DNA from: an uncultured Bacteroidota bacterium
GTDB lineage: Bacteria > Bacteroidota > Bacteroidia > Flavobacteriales > Flavobacteriaceae
NCBI GenBank assembly: GCA_902510655.1
Contig: CABXBY010000008.1
Span: forward strand, 1 to 38,127
DNA length: 38,127 nucleotides
Direction of reading: 5' to 3'
Positions 8,787-16,892 of the stretch are shown here, in pieces. The position numbers and the translations under genes are program-made. Below the pieces are notes generated by a model that was not told where the DNA came from, searched no databases, and saw nothing but the letters and a program-made list of their open reading frames with translations. Numbering within the stretch: position 1 is the stretch's first letter; every line of letters starts with the position of its first letter.

Positions 8787-8981
8787 TTTTTTAAATAGAT
8801 TGTTTAGACCATATAAAAACCATATTACAACTGTTACCCACCAAACTTTAAAAAACCAGTCGTTTTTTGTTGTCCCATTTAATTCAAGCCATTCAAAAAC
8901 AACTCCTTCAATAAACAAGTCAAATACAAATAAAACAACAAATCCTAAAATCCAAAGTATAAAAAAACTGTAAGGTTTCAT
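8778..8981 (-). CDS. Small two-helix membrane protein, 67 aa
   Basis: The product starts MKPYSFFILWILGFVVLFVF and has two hydrophobic segments, at about 5-22 and 44-60, separated by the hydrophilic, aromatic stretch EWLELNGTTKNDW. It ends in basic residues (LFKKLK). It starts 29 bases after the glmS stop in the same direction and may be a distal gene of that transcript. I prefer this frame to an overlapping plus-strand frame because the latter is Ser/Thr/Asn-rich with no ordered pattern. Function unknown. Confidence 0.6.
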   Translation of the reverse strand: MKPYSFFILWILGFVVLFVFDLFIEGVVFEWLELNGTTKNDWFFKVWWVTVVIWFLYGLNNLFKKLK

Positions 8982-9010
8982 TATTTAAAAATAACAATTC
9001 TTAAAAAAAT

Positions 9011-10855
9011 TTACTCTACCGTAACTGATTTCGCTAAATTTCTTGGCTGATCAATGTCACATCCTTTTTTATTTGCGATGTGATATGATAGAAGTTGTAA
9101 AGGAATATTAGCTAAAATTGGAGCAATAAGTTCGTCACAATTTGGTATTTCAATAATGTGATCTGCTAATTGTTCAATCTCTTCATCGCCCTCAGAAACA
9201 ACTGCTATAATTTTTCCCCCACGAGCTTTTATTTCCATTATGTTGCTAACAACCTTATGATAATTTCCTTTTTTAGTTGCAATTACAACTACAGGCATGT
9301 TTTCATCAATAAGCGCAATAGGACCATGCTTCATTTCTGCTGCAGGATAGCCTTCAGCATGAATGTAAGATATTTCTTTAAGCTTTAAAGCTCCCTCGAG
9401 TGCAATTGGAAAATGGTATCCTCTTCCTAAATATAGAAAGTTTGCAGCTTCTAAATAATTTTCAGAAATACTCTCAATTAATGAATTAGATTTTAAAACC
9501 TTTTCAATGGTTTTAGGCAATTCATAAAGCTCATTAAGAATTCTTTGATAGCGTTTTTTATCAATTGTCCCAAGTTTTTCACCCAAAGCAAGACCCATGA
9601 GCAATAGTAAACTTATTTGGCAACTAAACGCTTTTGTTGAGGCTACTCCGATTTCAGAGCCTGCATGTGTGTATACACCAGTATGGGTTTCTCTTGCAAT
9701 TGAGGATCCAACTACGTTACAAATCCCATATAAAAAAGCACCTTTTTCTTTAGCCATTTTTATAGCAGCAAGTGTATCAGCGGTTTCTCCAGATTGTGAT
9801 ATAGGAATAACTATATCTCCTTTATTAATAACAGGATTTCTATACCTAAATTCGGATGCATATTCAACCTCTACAGGAATTCTTAGCAATTCCTCAAAAA
9901 AGTATTCTCCTAGAAGGCTTGAATGCCAAGAAGTTCCACATGAAATAAAAATAATTCTATTAGCAGAACTAAAAGTTTCATAGTGTCTTTTTAGTGATGA
10001 GATAGAAATTTTTTCATCAGGTGATATTAGCCTTCCTCTAAAAGTATCTGTAATTGATTGAGGTTGTTCAAAAATCTCTTTTAACATAAAATGCTCATAA
10101 CCACCCTTTTCAACATCTTCAATATCTTGTTTTAACTCTTGAACGTATGGATCAATTATTGAGTCTTTTTTAATTTCTCTTAAAGTAAGTCCTTTCTTTA
10201 AGTTTACAATTACCATCTCATTGTCATTTAAGTAAACACATCTTTTAGTAAACTCAAGGAACGGGGTTGCGTCTGAACCAAAATAATATTCAGATTCTCC
10301 AACGCCAATAGCTAACGGACTCCCTAGCCTTGCTCCAACAAGCTCTTTTGGATTTGTTGAGTCAAAAGCAACAATAGCATATGCTCCAACAACTTGTTTT
10401 AATGCATAATAAACAGCCTTTCCTAATTTAATTTTTTTTGATTTTTTGATGTCCTCAATCAGATTAACTAGCACCTCTGAATCAGTGTCTGAACTAAATG
10501 TATATCCTTTTTTTAAAAGAATTTTTTTTATTGAATCGTAGTTCTCAATAATTCCATTATGAACTAAAGAAATTTCGCCTGAATTTGAAACGTGAGGATG
10601 CGAGTTTACTTGATTTGGAGGTCCGTGCGTTGCCCACCTGGTGTGACCAATTCCAATTGTTCCCTTCTTGTCTTTTTTATTGCTGAAAAGATTTTCAAGA
10701 TTAGATACTTTACCTTTGCTTTTTTTAATTAGTAATTCGTTATTATAAATCATAACTCCGGCCGAATCATAACCTCTGTATTCTAATTTTTTTAATCCAT
10801 TAATTAAAATATCATAAACAGGTTTTTCACCAATATATCCTACTATTCCGCACAT
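9011..10855 (-). CDS. glmS: Glutamine--fructose-6-phosphate aminotransferase (isomerizing)
   Basis: A full-length 614-aa GlmS, which makes glucosamine-6-phosphate from fructose-6-phosphate and glutamine as the first step to UDP-GlcNAc. The catalytic Cys2 is present (MCGIVGYIG), followed by a class II glutamine amidotransferase domain with GHTRWATHG and HNGIIENY. Two SIS sugar-binding domains follow, with ISCGTSWH and SQSGETADT in the first and AEMKHGPIALI in the second. The C-terminus LAKSVTVE is the conserved end that reaches the active site. The start overlaps by 1 base the stop of a GNAT gene that may act on its product. No glmS ribozyme is seen upstream. Confidence 0.97.
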   Translation of the reverse strand: MCGIVGYIGEKPVYDILINGLKKLEYRGYDSAGVMIYNNELLIKKSKGKVSNLENLFSNKKDKKGTIGIGHTRWATHGPPNQVNSHPHVSNSGEISLVHNGIIENYDSIKKILLKKGYTFSSDTDSEVLVNLIEDIKKSKKIKLGKAVYYALKQVVGAYAIVAFDSTNPKELVGARLGSPLAIGVGESEYYFGSDATPFLEFTKRCVYLNDNEMVIVNLKKGLTLREIKKDSIIDPYVQELKQDIEDVEKGGYEHFMLKEIFEQPQSITDTFRGRLISPDEKISISSLKRHYETFSSANRIIFISCGTSWHSSLLGEYFFEELLRIPVEVEYASEFRYRNPVINKGDIVIPISQSGETADTLAAIKMAKEKGAFLYGICNVVGSSIARETHTGVYTHAGSEIGVASTKAFSCQISLLLLMGLALGEKLGTIDKKRYQRILNELYELPKTIEKVLKSNSLIESISENYLEAANFLYLGRGYHFPIALEGALKLKEISYIHAEGYPAAEMKHGPIALIDENMPVVVIATKKGNYHKVVSNIMEIKARGGKIIAVVSEGDEEIEQLADHIIEIPNCDELIAPILANIPLQLLSYHIANKKGCDIDQPRNLAKSVTVE

Positions 10856-11253
10856 TAATTTCTAATTATCATTTGAATTTCATTTTTTTCAAAACCAATT
10901 TTTTCATAAAATTCTGAGTTTTTTTCAGAGGAGTTAAGAACAGTTTTATCACAACCTTTTTCAGATGCAATTCCAATTAATTTTTCAACAAGTTTTTTGC
11001 CAATTCCTTTTCCTCTATAATTTTCATTAACAGCTACATCCTCAATAAGACCAAGTGTTCTTGTAAGCTTTTTAATTATATGTAATGAAGCAACTCCAGT
11101 AATCGTGTCGTTATCAACTGAAACCAAAGTAACAGAAGAAGGATCGGAAAGATAGGTTGTATTGATTTCTTTGTCAAAGTTGTTGCTGAACGACTTTTTC
11201 CAAATTTCTATAACTTGGTTATAATCAGTATATGCTAACTCTCTTATTTTCAT
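10855..11253 (-). CDS. GNAT acetyltransferase resembling glucosamine-6-phosphate N-acetyltransferase
   Basis: A single-domain GNAT of 132 aa. The acetyl-CoA loop is RGKGIGK (80-86). Around it are GLIEDVAV (68-75), GCDKTVLNSSEKN (100-112) and FYEKIGFEKNEIQM (115-128). This arrangement is that of eukaryotic GNA1, where IEDIAV, Q/RGxGxGK, GCYKIILDC.EKN and FYEKCGF line up in the same order. GNA1 converts glucosamine-6-phosphate to its N-acetyl form. The gene shares one base with the start of glmS, the enzyme that makes that substrate. The GNAT fold is certain; the substrate is an inference from motif plus neighbour. A general bacterial GNAT of unknown substrate is the alternative. Confidence 0.8.
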   Translation of the reverse strand: MKIRELAYTDYNQVIEIWKKSFSNNFDKEINTTYLSDPSSVTLVSVDNDTITGVASLHIIKKLTRTLGLIEDVAVNENYRGKGIGKKLVEKLIGIASEKGCDKTVLNSSEKNSEFYEKIGFEKNEIQMIIRN

Positions 11254-11316
11254 AAAAAAAGCGAAAATAATAAATTAGTCGATAAAATTTAAATATTAGT
11301 CTATAAATTTTAGCCT

Positions 11317-11931
11317 TTAGTCAGTCACATTCATTTGCTTGATATACAGATTTACATTGAGTGCTATGTCGTCAAGAATCAATTTATCACCCAAGTTTTC
11401 AAAAAAACTGCCTGAACCGTATTGAACATCGTATTTGCTTCTGTCAAAAACTAAATTTGAAATAAATCCACCTGCTTCACTTACTAACTCAAATTGAATA
11501 GGATGAGTAATTTCTTTTATTGTCAGAGAGCCGTCGACCAAATAACCTGTTTCAGTTTTTATTGAAGACAATATTGTAAGTTTAGATTTTTTGTGTTTTT
11601 TAACTGAGAAAAAATCATCAGATTTTAAATGACCCTCTAATCTATCTTTACTCCCCCCGGATAAATCTTCAACCGAAATAGAGTTCATATCTACTATAAA
11701 ATAACCACTGCATAAACTTGGGCTACCTTGATTTTCTTGATCGCAAAAAATTAATTCGCCTTTTTCAAAAGTTAAAGAACCATAGTGCTGACTACCAGTA
11801 ATTTTTTCTCCAATCCATTTTAAAGAGCTGCTTTCAGTATCAATAATTACAGTTGCCTTTTTTTCAGTTTGTGCTGTTAAAGAAAAACATACAAGGCTAA
11901 ATAGTAAAATAAGTGTGTTAAAAATTTTCAT
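11317..11931 (-). CDS. YceI family secreted lipid-binding-like protein
   Basis: A 204-aa protein with a signal peptide (cleavage expected after SLTAQ, residue 21). The rest has the YceI lipocalin-like pattern: SSLKWIGEKITGSQHYGSLTF near 35-55, a central GHLKSDDFFSVKKH and a late ITHPIQFELV block. YceI proteins bind polyprenyl-type lipids in the periplasm. The gene has the same direction as the small basic protein and M24 gene upstream, with a 39-base gap to the former. The GNAT-glmS pair follows downstream on the same strand after 63 bases. Confidence 0.88.
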   Translation of the reverse strand: MKIFNTLILLFSLVCFSLTAQTEKKATVIIDTESSSLKWIGEKITGSQHYGSLTFEKGELIFCDQENQGSPSLCSGYFIVDMNSISVEDLSGGSKDRLEGHLKSDDFFSVKKHKKSKLTILSSIKTETGYLVDGSLTIKEITHPIQFELVSEAGGFISNLVFDRSKYDVQYGSGSFFENLGDKLILDDIALNVNLYIKQMNVTD

Positions 11932-11970
11932 GTTTTATTTAATTTAAAATAGTTTGACAGTTCTAAGGGA

Positions 11971-12102
11971 CTAACTTCCTCTTCCAGTTTTTCTAACACC
12001 ACCTGATTTGGCATTACTGGATTTGTTTTTAAAGTTTTGTTTTACTCCTTTTTTGTTTGGAGCTTTTTTTTCCATTCTGTTTCCAAAAAATTTACTTCCC
12101 AT
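11971..12102 (-). CDS. Lys/Arg-rich microprotein, 43 aa
   Basis: The frame runs from an ATG at 12102 to TAG at 11971. The product starts MGSKFFGNR and ends GGVRKTGRGS, with 10 Lys and 3 Arg against one Glu and no hydrophobic segment. Such a composition suits binding to RNA, the ribosome or DNA, but no domain is recognised. It lies 30 bases after the M24-family gene and 39 bases before YceI, all in one direction. The good spacing and the ordered N- and C-termini support a real gene. Confidence 0.6.
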   Translation of the reverse strand: MGSKFFGNRMEKKAPNKKGVKQNFKNKSSNAKSGGVRKTGRGS

Positions 12103-12132
12103 AGTTTTAATTTTTAAAATTAATTTCAAATA

Positions 12133-12807
12133 TTATGCCAATAATTGTTCAAAAAATCCTCCGATTTCTTTTTCTTTATTGATAAAGTGGATTTCTAAAA
12201 TCCAATTTTTTTTCTCACCTTCTTTATTTAAATCAAACATATTAGTATGATTTTCAGGATGAATGTAATTAGTTTTGTCTTCTTTTTCAAGTTTTTCGTG
12301 AGGATATTGCCCTATTATATGACCTGCAATTTCTCCACCAAACTCCCATCCATATTTTTTAGCTAACTTATTACAGTAGCTATATAATTGAGCCCCTGTA
12401 ATTTCTGTCTTAGAATTAAAATACTTTTTACCCTCATGCCAAGCTTTTTCAATATCATTCTTTAATTTTTTTTTAAAAGGGTCGTTTCCAACAACATAAG
12501 TTCTTCCAAAATCTGCCTCCCATTCTTCGAATATAGGACCAAAATCTAAAAATAGTATGTCATCTTTTTTTAAAATTAAATTCTCTGGGTTTTCGTTGTA
12601 GGGGAATAATGTGTTTTTACCGCACCTTACTATTCTTTTGTGCCAGTATTTTTCTATTCCAAACATGTTAAATGCTAATTCAAAAATCAATTCATTAATT
12701 TTATTTTCAGAATTTCCAGCAATTAGAATATGTTTATTTTCTATTTCGTTAAATAATTGTTGAGCCTTTCGTTCTGCCTCAACTAAATTTTTCAGCGTTA
12801 AATCCAT
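12133..12807 (-). CDS. M24 family metallopeptidase-like protein (pita-bread fold)
   Basis: A 224-aa protein of creatinase/aminopeptidase type without the N-terminal domain of prolidases. The five expected metal ligands can be placed: Asp88 (FLDFGP), Asp99 (EADFGRT), His163 (GHIIGQ), Glu205 (ILEIHF) and Glu220 (FFEQLL). This suggests an active dimetal peptidase that removes N-terminal residues, or a related hydrolase. It has no signal peptide and so is cytoplasmic. It is divergent from the GDPD gene, with a 46-base AT-rich spacer that must hold both promoters. Confidence 0.85.
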   Translation of the reverse strand: MDLTLKNLVEAERKAQQLFNEIENKHILIAGNSENKINELIFELAFNMFGIEKYWHKRIVRCGKNTLFPYNENPENLILKKDDILFLDFGPIFEEWEADFGRTYVVGNDPFKKKLKNDIEKAWHEGKKYFNSKTEITGAQLYSYCNKLAKKYGWEFGGEIAGHIIGQYPHEKLEKEDKTNYIHPENHTNMFDLNKEGEKKNWILEIHFINKEKEIGGFFEQLLA

Positions 12808-12853
12808 TAATTAAATATAACTAAATTGTATAATCAATTTTATACTATTTTTT

Positions 12854-13591
12854 ATGAAAAAAGTAATTTTTCTGCTTTTATTTTTTGTCAACTTAAATGC
12901 TCAAAATTCAATTTTAAATATTGGTCACCGTGGTGCAAAAGGTCATGTAGCCGAAAACACAATTGCATCAATTAAAAAGGCTATTGAGTTAGGCGCTGAC
13001 GGGATTGAGATTGATGTTTTTCGCTGTCTAACTGGGGAGATAGTTTTATTTCATGATAAGATATTAGACAACTTAAGCAATGGAACAGGCTATATTGAAG
13101 AAAAATCTCTTTCCGAACTAAAAGAGTTAAATATTTTAGGATCTAAGCACTCAATTCCAACCCTTGAAGAAGTTATCAAATCGATTGGCAAAGAAGTGTT
13201 TTTAAACATCGAACTAAAAGGTCCTGATACTTCAAAAGGATCTTTAGAAATGGTTAATAAATATGTTAAATCAGGAAAAATTAAACTGTCAAACATTTTG
13301 TTTTCAAGTTTTAATTGGAATGAATTAGTTAAATTAAGAAACTTAGATAGTGATGTTAAAATAGCACTTATAACTGGCGAAGATCCTCTTGAAGCAATCT
13401 CCCCTGCTTTATCATTAAATGCTATTGCAATTAATCCTAATTACAAGAAATTAAATAAAGATAATGTCCAAAAAATATTTAGCTCAGGTTTTAAAATATA
13501 CACTTGGACAGTAAATAATAAATTGGATATAATTAAAGTTAAAAGTCTAAAGGTTAACGGTATAATTACAGATTTTCCTGAGAGGATTTAA
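12854..13591 (+). CDS. Glycerophosphodiester phosphodiesterase, secreted
   Basis: A 245-aa GDPD-family TIM barrel with a signal peptide (MKKVIFLLLFFVNLNAQ). The active site is complete: HRG at 25-27, Glu34, Glu52 and Asp54 in GIEIDV, and His67 in LFHD; NIELKG follows near 115. The family hydrolyses glycerophosphodiesters to glycerol-3-phosphate and an alcohol, with bound Ca2+ or Mg2+. A periplasmic role in scavenging lipid head groups and phosphate is likely. The 3' end overlaps the ParB-like gene on the opposite strand by 26 bases. Confidence 0.93.
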   Translation: MKKVIFLLLFFVNLNAQNSILNIGHRGAKGHVAENTIASIKKAIELGADGIEIDVFRCLTGEIVLFHDKILDNLSNGTGYIEEKSLSELKELNILGSKHSIPTLEEVIKSIGKEVFLNIELKGPDTSKGSLEMVNKYVKSGKIKLSNILFSSFNWNELVKLRNLDSDVKIALITGEDPLEAISPALSLNAIAINPNYKKLNKDNVQKIFSSGFKIYTWTVNNKLDIIKVKSLKVNGIITDFPERI

Positions 13592-14024
13592 CATCAATTT
13601 TAAATAAACTTGATAATAGCATTATGGGCTGCCATTTTTTTGATTTATTACAATAAATTTTATGACTAGTACTTTTTGGTTCCATTAGTTTACCACTAAC
13701 CGCATTATCTATTATTTCTTGTTTAGAGTATTTTTCAGTTTTATTTGTTACTATACTTTTTGAAAAATAATCAATTTTAGTTACTGGAATTTTTTTAAAG
13801 CCAAGTTTTTTTAGTGTAAAATATCTGTGATGGCCATCAATTATAACCATCGTTTTAGAGCAGCATAAAATAGAAGAGATTATAATATAATCGTCAAATG
13901 ATTTTAAAAAATTGGTTAGTGTTGAAGAATTTTTTTTAATTATTTTTTCGTGGGGAAAAAGAAGGTTAGTGTCTACAAGTTCTAGACTTTTGATTATAGT
14001 GTTATCAAAATCAATAGAATACAT
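13566..14024 (-). CDS. ParB/SerK/SbnI-like nucleotide-binding domain protein
   Basis: The 152-aa protein contains DGHHRYFTLKKLGFKKIPV (residues 63-81), the motif of the ParB N-terminal fold, most like the SbnI/SerK branch, where D-G-H-H-R binds nucleotide and acts on free serine. The N-terminal LLFPHEKI also fits that branch. The helix-turn-helix part of true ParB is missing, so chromosome partitioning is unlikely. Residues after 100 are unrelated to anything I know. It may be a small-molecule kinase or a nucleotide-binding regulator. It overlaps GDPD tail-to-tail and follows the 37-aa membrane protein gene after 1 base. Confidence 0.65.
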   Translation of the reverse strand: MYSIDFDNTIIKSLELVDTNLLFPHEKIIKKNSSTLTNFLKSFDDYIIISSILCCSKTMVIIDGHHRYFTLKKLGFKKIPVTKIDYFSKSIVTNKTEKYSKQEIIDNAVSGKLMEPKSTSHKIYCNKSKKWQPIMLLSSLFKIDVKSSQENL

Positions 14025-14025
14025 T

Positions 14026-14139
14026 TTAATAATAAGTATAATAAGCTACTGCAACTGCGACTATTACAAGAAGAACTATAGCAAATGTCATTACGCCATA
14101 AACGTTATTTGAGATAAGAAAATCAAATTTATTTTTCAT
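14026..14139 (-). CDS. Single-span membrane microprotein, 37 aa
   Basis: The frame from ATG at 14139 to TAA at 14026 gives a short basic-aromatic start MKNKFDFLISNNVYGVM, then one hydrophobic segment FAIVLLVIVAVAVA and the end YYTYY. It ends 1 base before the start of the ParB-like gene and begins 20 bases after the transsulfuration gene, all in the same direction. The tight spacing and a good membrane segment support it; function unknown. Confidence 0.55.
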   Translation of the reverse strand: MKNKFDFLISNNVYGVMTFAIVLLVIVAVAVAYYTYY

Positions 14140-14159
14140 AAAATTTTTTTGTAAAAGTA

Positions 14160-15401
14160 CTAAATATCTTTTAACGCTTGTTTTAAATCGTCAATAATAT
14201 CATAGGCATTTTCAATACCTACACTCAATCTAATTAGACCTTTATTGATACCGATTTCTTCTTTTATATCGTCTGGGACGTCTGCATGAGTCATAGAGTG
14301 GGGATGTTGAGCTAAACTTTCATTACTACCAAGGCTAACAGCTAGTTTTATTAGCTTAAGCTTATTCAAAACTTTAAACGCTTCTTTTTCACCTCCATAA
14401 ACTTCAAAACTAATCATTGCTCCAGCTCCCTTGCACTGTCTTTTGAAAATGTCATTTTGTATTTTTCCCATAGATGCAACACCTGGAAATGAAACACTTT
14501 TTACAGTTTTTTGTTTTAATAAAAACTCAACAACTTTTTCTGCATTTTCGCCTTGTTTACACATTCTTAGATGTAAGGTTTCAAGGCTTCTAGTTAAAAG
14601 CCAAGCAGTGTAGGGAGCTATCATACTCCCTAAAAAAGTTCTAAGTGTTTTAATTGGTGTAATAGCCTCTTCTTTTCCCATGACACATCCTGCAATTACA
14701 TCACTATGCCCATTTAAAAACTTTGTCGCAGAATAGCAGACAACATCCACCCCAAAATCTAATGGTTTTTGCCATATTGGACCTAAATAAGTATTATCCA
14801 TTACAAGCATTACATCATCATTTTTAGGTTCCGAAGAAATAATTGATTTAAGATTGTTTAATTCCTCTAAATCAAATAACGAGTTGGTCGGATTAGCAGG
14901 AGATTCAAAATAAATCATTTTCACTGGCCCAGAAAACTCCTTAGATTTAAGTTTTATTAGAATTTCTTCGTTTTTAGTGGCAGAAGAAAATGGTAAAACT
15001 TTGACCCCCAAATCTTTTAGAAAATGCGTTATAAAATGGTGAGTTCCCCCGTAAACCGGATTACCATAAATTAAAACATCTCCAGGTTTTAGATAGGTAA
15101 GCATTGTAGTTGATATAGCACTCATACCACTTTCAAATGCCGCTGAAGATTCGCTTCCCTCAAGTATCGCAAGTCTTTCTTCAAGAATTTGCATATTTGG
15201 ATTGTTAAGTCTTGAATAAATTAGACCTATTTCTTCTTTTGCGTTTAGTTCAGATTTTCCATAAGCAACCTCGAAAAAACGCTTCCCTTCTTCTGCTGTT
15301 TTGAATACGAAAGTTGAGGTTTGAAAAATAGGAGGTTTTACAGAGCCTTCACTCCATTCAGGTGTGTAGCCATAGCTCATCATGTGAGATTCTTTGTGCA
15401 C
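14160..15401 (-). CDS. Cys/Met metabolism PLP-dependent enzyme (cystathionine gamma-synthase / methionine gamma-lyase type)
   Basis: A 413-aa fold-type I PLP enzyme of the transsulfuration family. Visible motifs are YSRLNNP (62-68), SGMSA (91-95), ESPANPTN (166-173), DNTY at 202-205 and the PLP lysine Lys227 in YSATKFLNGHSD, with a late SLGSNESLAQHPHSMTH block. The family includes cystathionine gamma-synthase, cystathionine lyases and methionine gamma-lyase; the sequence does not settle which. No other methionine genes are near, so context does not help. A HAD phosphatase gene lies 19 bases upstream in the same direction. Confidence 0.9.
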   Translation of the reverse strand: MHKESHMMSYGYTPEWSEGSVKPPIFQTSTFVFKTAEEGKRFFEVAYGKSELNAKEEIGLIYSRLNNPNMQILEERLAILEGSESSAAFESGMSAISTTMLTYLKPGDVLIYGNPVYGGTHHFITHFLKDLGVKVLPFSSATKNEEILIKLKSKEFSGPVKMIYFESPANPTNSLFDLEELNNLKSIISSEPKNDDVMLVMDNTYLGPIWQKPLDFGVDVVCYSATKFLNGHSDVIAGCVMGKEEAITPIKTLRTFLGSMIAPYTAWLLTRSLETLHLRMCKQGENAEKVVEFLLKQKTVKSVSFPGVASMGKIQNDIFKRQCKGAGAMISFEVYGGEKEAFKVLNKLKLIKLAVSLGSNESLAQHPHSMTHADVPDDIKEEIGINKGLIRLSVGIENAYDIIDDLKQALKDI

Positions 15402-15420
15402 CTTTTTTTTACTAAGTTAA

Positions 15421-16077
15421 TTATAATCTTTTGGAAATTTTATTAAACTTAATTTCATTTAGATCAGTAATGACAATATTAGCGTTATCGTAATTTTGAT
15501 TCTTTGAATTAAAGCTGTTGTATCCTACGCAATATATTCCTGCAGATTTAGCCGCTACGATTCCGTTTGTAGAATCTTCAATAACAATACATTCTTCTTT
15601 ACTATGTCCTGTAAGCTTAGCTGCTTTTACAAATATCTCAGGGTTTGGTTTAGATTCTTTGAGATCAGCGCCACTTATTTTTGATTTAAAATATTTATTT
15701 AAATCAAATTTCTCAAAAACCCTGTCAATATTTGTCATTGACGCTGAAGATGCCAAAACTAGAGTTATTTTATTATCGAAATAATCCTGAATTAATTCTA
15801 ATGCTCCATCAATCATTTGAAAAGAGGTGTCATTATCAAAAATAACTTTAAAGTGTTTTCTCTTAGATTGAACTAATAAGTTAGGATCATCATTTAAATT
15901 AAATATTTCGCATAATTGTTTGCAGATAGAATGTGTCGATTGACCAGTAAAAGACTCGTACAAACTGTTTGAAACCTCCAATTTGAATTCTTCAAACATT
16001 TTTTTATACGCTAAATTGTGTAAAGGCTCACTGTTGACAATAACGCCATCCATATCAAAGATCACGGCTTTTAACAT
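15421..16077 (-). CDS. HAD superfamily hydrolase, beta-phosphoglucomutase-like
   Basis: A 218-aa haloacid-dehalogenase-fold protein. Motif I is FDMDGVIVNSEP with nucleophile Asp8 and acid/base Asp10; motif II is LASSAS near 110; motif III/IV is ESKPNPEIF followed by VIEDSTNGIVAAKSAG. The helical cap between motifs I and II and the overall length match the beta-phosphoglucomutase/phosphatase subfamily (subfamily IA, variant 3). It probably dephosphorylates or isomerises a small sugar phosphate. It is divergent from the 16132 gene. Confidence 0.9.
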   Translation of the reverse strand: MLKAVIFDMDGVIVNSEPLHNLAYKKMFEEFKLEVSNSLYESFTGQSTHSICKQLCEIFNLNDDPNLLVQSKRKHFKVIFDNDTSFQMIDGALELIQDYFDNKITLVLASSASMTNIDRVFEKFDLNKYFKSKISGADLKESKPNPEIFVKAAKLTGHSKEECIVIEDSTNGIVAAKSAGIYCVGYNSFNSKNQNYDNANIVITDLNEIKFNKISKRL

Positions 16078-16131
16078 ACTTTAAAGAATGTTTTGTTATA
16101 TTTATGGTAATTAATCAAAAATAAAATTACA

Positions 16132-16821
16132 ATGAAAAAATTATTATTCACACTATTTACATTTATTACTTTTAGTATTTCTGCTCAACAGATGGCATTT
16201 AATACAATAAACATTACTGCAGAACCTAATTCTCAAGACGATTTGGTTGAACTTTTTAATGAGTTTTACGCAGATGCAAAATTTAAATCGGGCGGTATTA
16301 TTCTTGAGAGATTAAGACATGGCCGTCAGGACGGAAGAACTCACAGGCTTGTTTGGATTTGGGAGTTAAACAACGGAGGAAGAGTTGAAGGTGATATGCA
16401 AGAATTTGAAAATGATGCTTTTTGGGGACAGTTTAGTAACCATGTTGAAAGCTGGGGGACTGCTAAAGCTGGAAGAATTATGAGCTGGCAAGAAGGAGAT
16501 GTTAAAGAATTTCCTTGGGGCCATATTTGGGATATTTCTCCAAAAGATCCTGTAGCTTTCAAAAAAGCACATGATAAAATAGTTAAATCTGCTTCAGATG
16601 TTTTTGAAAATAGAGTCGTAGGTTTTGGCACATATGATATCAATAGACCAAATGGCGCTTCACACTGGGTAGTCATTGGAGGAACAGGTCTAAATGGACA
16701 TTTAAGTATGCATCAGGATCTTGAAGACAATCATACAAAAGCGATGAATGACTACTTTGTAAACAGAGGAGAAGTTGAACACGTACAAGATTTTATAGTT
16801 GAAGTATTGGCTAGATACTAA
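16132..16821 (+). CDS. Secreted protein with two ABM-like (dimeric alpha-beta barrel) repeats
   Basis: A 229-aa protein with a clear signal peptide (MKKLLFTLFTFITFSISAQ). The mature part seems to hold two related halves, about 22-118 and 125-229. Each begins with a strand (FNTINITAEP; GHIWDISPKD), then a helix, then a central strand pair rich in aromatic residues (THRLVWIWEL; ASHWVVIGG) and a final helix and strand. This is the order of the antibiotic-monooxygenase-like ferredoxin fold. I see no catalytic signature. A similar domain appears in the convergent lipoprotein gene at 16893-17678, with which it shares a terminator. Function unknown. Confidence 0.7.
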   Translation: MKKLLFTLFTFITFSISAQQMAFNTINITAEPNSQDDLVELFNEFYADAKFKSGGIILERLRHGRQDGRTHRLVWIWELNNGGRVEGDMQEFENDAFWGQFSNHVESWGTAKAGRIMSWQEGDVKEFPWGHIWDISPKDPVAFKKAHDKIVKSASDVFENRVVGFGTYDINRPNGASHWVVIGGTGLNGHLSMHQDLEDNHTKAMNDYFVNRGEVEHVQDFIVEVLARY

Positions 16822-16839
16822 GTGTATAAAATTAAACAT

Positions 16840-16877
16840 AAAAAAAGGGGAACTAATTAATCAGTTCCCCTTTTTTT
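16840..16877. terminator. Strong bidirectional terminator
   Basis: A perfect 15-bp stem: seven A plus GGGGAACT (16840-16854) pairs with AGTTCCCC plus seven T (16863-16877), with an 8-base loop. The T-run on each strand makes it a symmetric intrinsic terminator for the two converging secreted-protein genes. It is the clearest terminator in the window. Confidence 0.93.
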
Positions 16878-16892
16878 ATTTTATAATTTATC

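Noticed and set aside
8761-8973. Plus-strand frame of 70 codons opposite the 67-aa membrane protein
   Set aside because: Its translation is Ser/Thr/Asn/Lys-rich without a pattern, while the minus-strand frame gives two clean membrane segments.
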